Below the pieces are notes generated by a model. It had not been told where the DNA came from and did no database searches. It was given only the letters and a program-made list of their open reading frames with translations. DNA of 64,000 nt from Hybos culiciformis (taxonomy: Eukaryota; Arthropoda; Insecta; Diptera; Hybotidae), in assembly GCA_964007475.1 (NCBI GenBank), contig OZ023274.1, forward strand, positions 38,619,860 to 38,683,859. Reading direction: 5' to 3'. Each line of letters begins with the position of its first letter. Position 1 is the stretch's first letter. Positions 54,401 through 64,000 of this stretch are shown here, one piece after another. The translations under genes and the position numbers were made by a program.

Positions 54401-56079
54401 TTTCTTATCTAAAATGTATTTATATATGTATTCCGTCGGATACTCGGATCTATGTACAATATACAGCTTATAATGTAAGTGTGTATATTAGGCCGATTTT
54501 TTACATTTAGGGTAAGCTCGAATGTTGCTGAAGGGATTTTTTATGAGGTTTTCAGGACTGATTCTTTTCAGGGTATTCTTCATTCTGGGCCAGTGATGAA
54601 TATATTCAATTATTTATTTCAAACAGGAAATTATACCTATTATAAAGATAAAAAGAAAAACTCATAATTTCTGTTTTAATTCTATATTCCTTTCTAAAAA
54701 CTGTTGGCATTCGCAAACAAATTTTTTTTTTTTATTTGTTAACAGAGTAGTTTTGTGACACAATTCGCTAAAAATTACATACATACATATCAAGATTAGA
54801 CAGTAAAATTCAGTTAGAATTTTCCATAAAATAAATTTTTTATTAAAAGCTAAAATATCATTTCTTATATCAAAATGACAGCTCATTACATTGGTATAAT
54901 GTAAGACTATACTTTGTATATTGATTGAATTTAGAAGATTTTTTATGACACCCATCGAAAAAGATAATTGCATACTTTCAAACTTTCTTTTTAATTTTCA
55001 CCATCAGCAAAATTAAGAGAAAAATATTATTATAGTCTGTGAACATTTAATTGAGGAAAATTATATTCTTTGATTGCTTTTCCGGATTTATTGTTATATG
55101 TATATACAAATAAATAAATATAGATCGTATTTTTCCCTGATTTTCTAAAGGATTTTTATTTTGACAAGTTAATCAAAAAGAAAATTTAACATGTTAATGA
55201 AAAATAAAGAAAGTTTTATTCATTTTAAATGAAGAAAAAAAATTACACAGAAAAAAAAACTTCATTAATTGTAAAATAAAATGAGCTTCCTTCCATCAAT
55301 AATTATGTTAATTTTTATCGGTTTTTATGCAGAGGAAAATTTTTTTTTAATATCTTATGAATAAAATTTCTTTTCAAATTTTTTTTCTTCTTATTTTGTA
55401 CAAAAATTATATTGCAAAAATTTTACGTCTTAAAAATTGTGAAAATTAAAAATTGACATTTTTTTTTTTTTTCGTTTTGGTGGGCTAATTCAAATTAATT
55501 TTTTTTCTGTGTAGTATGCTAAATTTTGTAAATAAGCTTTTCACATTTTCCCTAAATTTTTTAACTAAAAACTAAATCATTTCGCTAACGATATAACATT
55601 TTAATTGCCACTGATTTATTTCAGAAATTATACTCTTGCAATAAATAATAATTCTACTGGATATATCGTTTCTAAATTTATCTTTCTATAACCGAACTGT
55701 GAAGGAGAAATTTTTCTGATAGTTCTATTCTCCATTTCTTTCGGAAAAAATTTTAAATTTTATCAACATATAATGTCCGTTAAAGTGTATTTCGCAGTAC
55801 ATAAAAAGAGATTCCAATATCTGACGTTTTCAGTAATTTTAGTCAATCCAAAATGTTGTGAGCAATTTAGATACTCTGTAAAGATCTGTGACTATTTTTT
55901 TGTTTCATTATTTATACTGAATTTCTCTAAGAGCATTATATATTTCTATAAATTTTCTTTTAGATATTGTCTCCATATTTCTTAAATATCGGATAGAAAA
56001 AAATTAAATAAAATACAAAAAGACAAAAGTAAGAACTACTTAAAGTTTAGAATTTATTTTTTAGGGTTTCTTTCAGATG

Positions 56080-56310
56080 GGGATACTGTATCCGAGATAC
56101 ATGTATCTGAAATACAGAAAAAGAAAACAAATTTTAATATTCACAATATTTACAATATTCAGTAAGCCGATACAATATTTTTGAATCTCGTTTTTTTTCG
56201 CCGGAATATGGAATCCTGATTTTAATATACGGTATCCGTTGTACTGAATCGTATGTCCTGGATACTGATTCAAAGAAAGTAAAATATATCATATATAGTA
56301 TCCTGGTCTG
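56080..56310. repeat. cluster of GGATAC / GTATCC motifs
   Basis: GGGGATACTGTATCCGAGAT, ATACATGTATCTGAAATACA, ACGGTATCCG, CTGGATACTGATTC and AGTATCCTGG recur in both orientations within 230 bp. They could be a degenerate tandem array, a decayed mobile element or clustered binding sites. No coding sense is apparent. Confidence 0.4.
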
Positions 56311-56744
56311 AAAGGCGCTGCATACTTAATCTCGGAGGTTTCAGTCTTTGTTTTTGTCAAATAAAACAGCATTATTATTTAAAAAATTTAATTGAATTAT
56401 TTAAAAAAATGTGACTATTTAATTAAAATGTGACTGTAATAATGAAATGAAGATTTATTTATTTATTTTTATTTTTTTTGTAGTCCAACATTTTTTATTT
56501 TTAAAACTATTAAAATATTCTTTGAACTTTTATTATTTAAAAATTTATTTTTATTCTTAGTATTTTTTTTTTAATTTTATATATTTATAAAAATAAAAAA
56601 GAATATTTAAGTACAATTATATTTCATACATAACAAATAAACGGATTTTTTTTATTTTTTTTTATTAAAGATACAAAAAAAAAAAGATTTTTGGAATAAA
56701 AATGTTAGAGAAATTTTTGTAGAAGAAAGAAAAAAAAAATGTTC

Positions 56745-56780
56745 ATTTTAAACGTGATAGGAATCCAGGATTATTCCCTT
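56745..56780 (+). repeat. dispersed repeat copy 2 (partner at 10013-10045)
   Basis: TTTTAAACGTGATAGGAATC and CAGGATTATTCCCTT match the copy at 10013-10045 with a few substitutions, same orientation, 46.7 kb apart. Confidence 0.5.
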
Positions 56781-57514
56781 CTTTTGGTTTTTTAAAAAGC
56801 ATTAAGTACAATGGTAATAGATAAAATTGGAAAAAATCCAACTTTATGCTCATAGAATAAAAAACTGAAATTTCTTTTTCTTATATTTTATGTTTATTCT
56901 TTGAACTCAAATCTGTTTTTTTCTTGGATTAAAGGGGAATCAGTTCACTCTTCTGTGATTTAAAATGTTTTTATTTTTGACATCTAAAAAATATTATGAA
57001 AATCTTGAATATTGAATTCCAATTGTACAATATTGTGAGATTTGTTTTGACAATAGTTATATCTAAATTGGGAAAAATAGTTATATCTAATCCGATTTTG
57101 CAGTGTTGTTATTTAAATGTTATAAGTTTTAAGCTTCGTCGCCAGTGTACATGAATCTTTTCCTAATCTGTACCATTATTACTTAAATCTTATTAAACAT
57201 TTATTTTAATTATTGATGTTAGATTAATTTGTCATAATTCATTTCTATGTTATATTTGTTAACTTTATGTATTTATAGAATTGCTAGTGCCATCGGTTTC
57301 CGTCTTTCAATTTTCAACTTTTCATTTATATTTTTTAAGCTCTTTCAAAGAAAAAATAAAAAAAAAACTGTAAAATATTTACAAAAAAAGAACAAAATTT
57401 ACATATTTTTCATATAATATTTAACACCATAAAAATATTTTTGAATAAACAAGTGAATAGACAAAAAATATATTCTATAATGATAAATTGTACAAAGTTA
57501 AAATAAAAAAAAAA

Positions 57515-57533
57515 ATAATAATAATAATAATAA
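57515..57533. repeat. AAT trinucleotide microsatellite
   Basis: Six uninterrupted AAT/ATA units preceded by a poly(A) tract. Confidence 0.85.
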
Positions 57534-58243
57534 CTATTATATGTACATATTATATAAAAAAAATTATAAAAATAAACTTTAGAACCAAATGTGCATTTTA
57601 AAAAAAAATTATAAAAAAAAAAACAAATATGTACATATATAAAATCTGAAGCAATTTTCAGAGGAAACCATTATCGACCATAATGATTTAAAAAAAAAAA
57701 ACTTTTCCATTAATTTTGTTATAAATAAGCCCCATGAATTTCTAAAATTAAAATACATAAATGTTTACATAAGAACACGAAGGTGTATATATAACATTTG
57801 ATCCGTCTATGTTTCTGCAACAAAGGATTCTAGTTATGTTAAGAAAAAATGTTGGCCCTAATAAAATTTCATAATTTGAGTTATATAGGCTCATCATTCT
57901 GCATTTAAGGCAATCAAATTTCTAAATTGAAGTATTTTCAGAAAAAAATGTGAAAGTATGAAGCATCTTTATTTCCTACTACTTTTTTTATGGATCGGAA
58001 CAAAATACTGACATTTTTACCAATTTTGTATGAGACATTTGGGAACTCAATTCCAACTTTCAATCTTAACACTGAAAGCAGACGTTGTAACCGTTTCTAG
58101 GTTATCCTACTCCCAATTCGAGAAAATATATGTTGAAGAAATTTATATTGCTAATACTTTAGTAAGAATATTCAGTGTTATACTGAACTATAGACTCTAA
58201 CAGAACTATATGATTTGTTGCAACTGCATTTTGTGTTTGATAA

Positions 58244-58532
58244 TACCATAGAGTAATAATATTTATAAGAGGGTCAGAATTCATACAAGTAAATTTCAGA
58301 ATTTTTTTTTCAAATAACTCAAAAATGATGACAATATTTTCAATGTATTGAATAAAAATTTCATACTCAAATGTGTTTATTCTTAATACAATAATAAAAC
58401 TAATAAAATTAAGAATAAAAACATTTGAGTTAAAAAATTTAACTCAATACATTCAAAATATTGTCATAATTTTTGAAAAAAATTTACTTGTATGAATTCT
58501 GTCCCTCTTATAAATATTATTACTCAATGGTA
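58244..58532. repeat. long imperfect inverted repeat (289 bp), MITE-like
   Basis: The left end TACCATAGAGTAATAATATT and the right end, read on the other strand as TACCATTGAGTAATAATATT, continue inward for roughly 130 bp per arm through TTATAAGAGGG, CAGAATTCATACAAGTAAAT and GACAATATTTT, with some indels and substitutions. No coding frame. Most likely a decayed foldback MITE; a TA target duplication is possible but not clear. Confidence 0.85.
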
Positions 58533-61500
58533 ATACTTATTTTATGACAATTAAACGTGAAGTAATTTTGGTTTTTTTTAACCATTGGGCATGTTCCGTG
58601 TTGCAATAACTTTTTCTTTTTACATATAGTATGCTACATACGGATTTTAAAGTACCAAATAGGCTAAGTTATTTCTCTCTTGACTAGTCTTTATTAATAA
58701 GAGTTATGGTCTTGAGTTCATACAAATATTGTACATAAATTTTGCTTTCTAATTCAACTGTTGTTGAGGTAAACAAAGATATTTTCTCTTTTTCTTGCCG
58801 TGTGTAAGGCATTCGAATTATAGGGCTGGATTTCACAACTCGTTTATCACTACAAGTATTCTTTTTTTTTTTCTCAAAGCTGGTAAATTTGTACAAAGAA
58901 GATCACAAATGATTTAAAAAAAAGAAGATAGTGAAAATTAAACAAAAATAAAAATATTTTATTTTAAATCGGTACATAGAGAAATATGATTTATTTATTA
59001 TGCAATATGCTTTCATTTGGGGGAGTAGATATTTCATTAAAATGATAAATATTTTCATAAATCCAAGCAATTTTTTTTTTCATCTTCCTTATATGCCTTT
59101 TAGTAATAAAGATTAGCGAAAAGTAAAAAAAAAAACATAAATTTTTACATAAATATTTGCTAAGAAACAAAAATAAGATTTAAGCAAAATATTTTTTTTT
59201 TTATTTTGAATAAATTTGCAATATTTTATGATTTCGCGATATCCTTAAAGATGTTAAACATCTAAATTAAAATGAGAACATGTGTACGAGTATTTGTTCC
59301 TTTAAAAAAAAAAGTCTAAAAATATGTAAATTATATTAACTTTGACAGTTTATTAAATAACGAAATGAAGAAACATTGTTTTTTCTTATTTGCCATAAGA
59401 ACAAAATTAATTATTCCTTCGGGAACTCATATTTTGTTTTCTTTAATTTTGTTCAATAAATCAAATTTTGCCAATAAAATTATAGAATATATATGTATTT
59501 ATATGTACCTGAAATTATGCTTCTGAATATATTTTTTTTTTCCTAACCCTAACTTAGGCAAACATAAATTTTATAATAATCTTCGGACTACACATACTAT
59601 ATAATATTCAAGCTTTGAGAAAGATTTAAGAATAATAATATGGTTTCCAGGAAATTTTCTGTAAAAGTCAAAGGCATCTCTAAAGAAACATATACATTTT
59701 ACTCGAAACAGTCGTATTCCTTTCCAAATTAATTTCTTCTATTCCATGAAAGTTAGGGTTTTGTGTCATGTCAATCCACTAAATAATATTTATCAACTCA
59801 TCAAATTCGCTATCTTTTAAAGAAAGCTTAACATTTTTTTTTTAAATTTGCTAAGAATTTAAAGTTTTCACATACATATATGCAAAAATTTAAAAGTTTA
59901 TAGAGATATTTAAAAATTTATTTCAATTAAATTACGCCCCATTTTTTAGGCACAATAAAACATAAAGCATATTAAAAAACCATGTAACAAATTTATAAGA
60001 CAAATATCCTAAGCAGCACGATATTAAGTCAATGAATAAAAAATTTATTATTTTTTTTTTATTTTTAACTTTTTCTAAGGGTGAATTTATAAAATTAACT
60101 TTAATGATTTTATCGCATATATCCTACTTTTAACACAACACAAACAGGTGTCAAAAGGATTAGCCTTTTCATGCAAAACAGTAGAAAATAAAAAAAAATG
60201 TCATTAAGAAAACAATAAAATATTATTTTTAAGGATTTCAAGACATTGACTCTTTGTTTTTTTTTTTTAATTTTTATTTTGTGACTTTTTTGTAAAACAA
60301 GTATTTTAAATTACTCCCCCAATTTTAATTTTTTTGTCCTATGACTGTGATGTAAAGAAGATTATTGAAATGTAAATAATTGAAAAATTTAATTATTTAT
60401 GCAAAAATAAGAGTTATATATTTTGAAATTTGTGTCTAAAGAAAAAAATTATTTTATTATTATATAAAAATTTTCTTTTAGTTTTTATCTAAAAATAAAG
60501 TGGCGCATAGAATTAAATGATGTCCTTATTAATATTCAGAACTTGTTTTACAATTATTAAGCGTGTATGTATTTTATTAAAAATAAAATAATAAGAATAA
60601 TAATAATAGTTTATTTTAATTTAAGATTTCAATTTAAATTAACTTTGTTCTTTCATCCTTCGATATTTCATCTCAAAATGTAGGATACTTGGGTTCATAT
60701 TGCATTCTCCATAAGAAAATTCATTGAAAAAAAATCCATTTCTTCCTGTAAGAAAAAAGAGCTACTAAATTGATAACAACTACAAAAATTTAAAAGATTG
60801 ACACTAAATTTGATATTCTAATTCTAATATGTAATATCCGAAAATTTTATGTACATAGAAAGTAATGGTTTTTAACTTGTTATCTTCCAGTTTTTCTTAA
60901 TAAATATTTTTGGAATTATATTTAAAATACTTGTGTCCGCCGGCGGCCTAAGATTAAAATTAATTAATTACAATCTTATTAAATATTCATTTTGCCTAAG
61001 ACTTCTGCGAAAGTCACGTTGTAAAAATATTAGGAATATGTCCGAAGGTTACTTTTATCTCACTTCTGTAATGTACATTTTACTTCTGATGGAATATCGA
61101 ATAAATTAGCCGAACTAATGAACCAAATCTAATAATGATAATAAGGAAGAGAAAAATTGATCAGACAATAATTTTATTTTTATGATTTTCTTTGGCAAAT
61201 ACATGAAATTGTTGGTATAATATTTATGATAGAATTTTAATACCAAAGTGTTAATGAAAAAATTCCTAAATGCTGTAAATCATGATTATAATAGTATTTC
61301 ATAAAGTGAACTGTCAAGTTCACAGAAAAGAAGATGAGAAACAGAAAAAAAAAATAAATAAATTTTCATGCCATGTATTTAGTAAACATTTTTAGGGGGT
61401 TCACTTCAATTATTGTGAATGAATGTGAAATTATCATACAATATTGAATTTGGGGTGAAAATTACTGTGATATTTACTAATAATAAAGTATTTTTTAATA

Positions 61501-62024
61501 TCATAATTTGCACTTTATTAACAAATGAATTATTTTGAATAGAATGAAAAAATATTTTAATTTAAATCATATAAATCATATTTTATACTCTCTATCTACA
61601 CATCTTTACATTTAATATGTTAATAAAATTATTTGAATTTTTGGATTGATTTATGATAGCAAATTAAAAAGAATTTAACTGGTTTTTAGTTGTTTAAGAA
61701 GGTTTTTCGTTTAATCACTGTAATTTTAAATTATTTATTAATATTTATGTAAAATTATATGTGAATTTTTTTTAAACAAATACGATGATATCTTAAAAGA
61801 AAATTTGATAATAATTTGTCGTTTATATTTGTAATCATTATAACTTAATTCTATAGTGTTTAAAAACCACGTTTGTGTATTATAACTTATTTAAGAATAT
61901 GTTTTGATTTGCTCCACTAAAAATTATTAATTGAAGAAAAATTCAGCAGAGATCTAAATTGATTTTATTAACCTATATTTTTCAGTAACTTATCAGTAAC
62001 AGAACAGTCCATCCAAACCTTGTT
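58533..62024. other. non-coding DNA without a supported gene
   Basis: AT-rich. The one striking composition change is CCGCCGGCGGCC near 60937-60949, a short GC palindrome. The open frame at 58684-58896 has no recognisable domain. Confidence 0.45.
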
Positions 62025-62208
62025 AGAGTACGATTCAAATCACTTGACCAATCCGTTATGCAAAGCTTTCCCTTTCCATTACAAAATTCCATTCAAAATT
62101 TAGGGAAAATTATTTAAGAAAAAAGCTCATGCAATTTTGTATGGAATTTTGTAATGGAAAGGGAAAGCTTGGCATAACGGATTGGTCAAGTGATTTGAAT
62201 CGTACTCT
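62025..62208. repeat. near-perfect inverted repeat, arms about 77 bp, spacer about 30 bp
   Basis: AGAGTACGATTCAAATCACT at 62025 reappears as its reverse complement ending at 62208. The arms run through TGACCAATCCGTTATGC and AGCTTTCCCTTTCCATTACA with only about two mismatches before diverging near the centre. No target duplication of a diagnostic length is visible. Either a small foldback element or a hairpin-forming locus. Confidence 0.9.
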
Positions 62209-64000
62209 ACCTGCAAACTTTATACAGGAAATTATTTTTAACATTTAATTGTCTAAGTTATTCTAAAATTAGTTATGCAGACTTCACAAAAGTTTTAATT
62301 CCAATCTTTATTAATTTATTTAATTTTCAAGCTCGTATTTTTTGCAAACATAAACAGGCCTATTAATTTTTGTTCAATTAATAAAAAATTGATGCTATAT
62401 GTGAAGTTATAAAGCAATCTATGTGAATTTTCGCTTTAACAAAACTTTTTTTATTCTTCAAATACAATTTAAATCAATTTTTATAGCGTTAAACTATGTA
62501 ACGTGTATTTTCTTTATCTTATCTTTTTTAAGAAAATTATTTTAAAAAATTTTATTTTTAAATTAAGATTTAATACTAAATCCACTTTAAAAATACATTT
62601 TAATAAATTGGATAAATAATTTTCTTTTTGGATAAATTTTTTATTTTTTTTTTTTATAATTATCTTATGCAAATTTTGTAATCAGGAAAACCTGGTAACT
62701 TTTAAGAAGAAAATAAAAAAAAAATATTTATAAACTTTTCTTGACTTTAACCTATGGGGATTTAAAAGTAATTTGTTTTAATAAAGATTTTCTTGAATAA
62801 ATTACACCTTTGCAATTTGAAAGTTATCTCTCTAAAAAAAAAAAGTACAAAAAAGAAAAGTTTTCTTAAATTAAGTGGTTTATATTTGCAGATTTTATTA
62901 TCTATGCGAAAAAAAAATTCTTAAAATAATATTTTTTTAAAATAAAAAATTATACTGCTATATAATATGTTTGTAGAGATTAAGAGACATTTTTGTTCAC
63001 GTTATCCTGTGGAAAAATAAAATTGCAGGATTTATTAGTGAAAATCATGAAATTTATGAACAAAAAGAAAATTTTTTATTCATTTTTTATTATTGGATTA
63101 ATTTATGAAAATTTTATCAAATATTTCTGTATTTTCAAACAAAATTGTTCGACAAAAGCCTTGTAGTAAAGCCTTGCTCCTATGAAAAGTATAGCTCTTA
63201 TTAGTACAGTATAAAACAAATAAAAATTTGAGTCAGAAAATAAATTTTATTGGTATAATTATAACGATATTGAAAGGAACTCTAAAAAAACATGTTACGG
63301 GCCTGATTATAACAGAGATATAGTAAAATTAAAGTATCCTAAACCGAAATGTTAAAAACAGGTCCCATAAGATACTGTTTTTATTTTACAAAATTAAATA
63401 TACCAAAAATATCCTCAATTAAACGATTCTTTTTATGACTTAAAGTATTATGCGTTTCCGAATATAAAATTATGTATACATAATTCAAATGGGACAAAAT
63501 CAAACCTTGTGGAAAAAAGCAAAAAAAAAATTTCAAAAATAAAAAAACACCAGAAGGACTGAAAATAGTCTAATCTTGTGCAAAATTTAGTTGACTATCT
63601 TAATAATTTGATGGTTATCTAAAAAAAATTTTTTTTTGGCTTTTTTTAAATAAAAATTGAAAAATTTGTCATGAGCTAGAAAAAAAAAAAAGAAGAAAAA
63701 TCTCGAAATTTTTTTATTATTTAATGTTTTTTATTTTTTTATTGCAATTATTATATATATAAAAAAATTACATAATAAATTAGAGAAAAAAAATTTAGTC
63801 TGACTCGGAATCTGAATAAATCTCGAAATACATTTGTTTTCTTATTTTTGCATTCATTTTCATATTTTTTGTTCTTAAATTTCTCGTATCGCTCCGGATT
63901 TATATTTTATTGTCGCCAAATATCTGGTATTATATTGCTTCCTCTTTGCTTTCGATTTTCGGTCTATGAAATGTAGAAAAATTTCCTATTAATTAAAATT
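62209..64000. other. non-coding DNA to the right edge
   Basis: AT-rich with A/T tracts; no gene, RNA or repeat structure recognised. Confidence 0.45.

Larger units (their letters stand above)
43062..58243. other. upstream non-coding DNA of trachealess
   Basis: About 15 kb with no supported gene. It holds a GC-richer patch (44521-44581), a perfect 18-bp tandem duplication (45689-45724), AT/ATT-rich runs (48429-48482, 57515-57533), a group of GGATAC/GTATCC motifs (56080-56310) and long A/T tracts. Open frames such as 46649-46897 are poly-Phe/Lys products of T/A tracts. The 51067-51273 minus-strand frame is the least repetitive but unidentified. Confidence 0.5.

Overview
The window is very AT-rich eukaryotic DNA with long homopolymer tracts, ATT/AT microsatellites, small multi-exon genes and large gene-free stretches. 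The one gene that can be identified with certainty is the insect bHLH-PAS transcription factor trachealess (trh), so this is an insect genome. The strong match to my recollection of the Drosophila protein, including the C-terminal motifs, and the TATA-less Inr+DPE promoter suggest a fly (Diptera), but the order is an inference.

Layout: (1) 1-551, minus strand: the first coding exon of an unidentified gene with an Ala/His-rich N-terminus, running off the left edge. (2) 552-31431: about 31 kb with no convincing gene. It holds a near-perfect 98-bp-arm inverted repeat (903-1115), a 311-bp tandem duplication (10223-10845), a 292-bp tandem duplication carrying a mobile-element-like segment (17943-18508), a MITE-like element (19247-19534), an exactly 400-bp hAT-type non-autonomous transposon with a perfect 8-bp target duplication (24597-25012), and a 4 x 25 bp minisatellite (30786-30885). 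(3) 31432-43061, minus strand: trachealess in eight coding exons. All splice junctions have GT/AG ends and compatible phases, giving 843 residues with the 69-nt exon 5 or 820 without it. An initiator plus correctly spaced DPE lies about 0.6 kb upstream of the start codon. (4) 43062-64000: upstream non-coding DNA with a small GC-rich patch, a cluster of GGATAC-type motifs, and two more long inverted repeats (58244-58532 and 62025-62208).

Trachealess heterodimerises with Tango/ARNT and drives tracheal, salivary-duct and related tubular organ fates. The flanking tens of kilobases are the usual place for enhancers of such a gene, but none could be demonstrated by reading alone. I found no bacterial-style system, CRISPR array, rRNA or tRNA. 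The most interesting items are the in-frame 69-nt cassette-like exon that splits PAS-A, the apparent loss of the Akt site known in fly Trh, the Inr/DPE promoter, the intact hAT element and the long hairpins.
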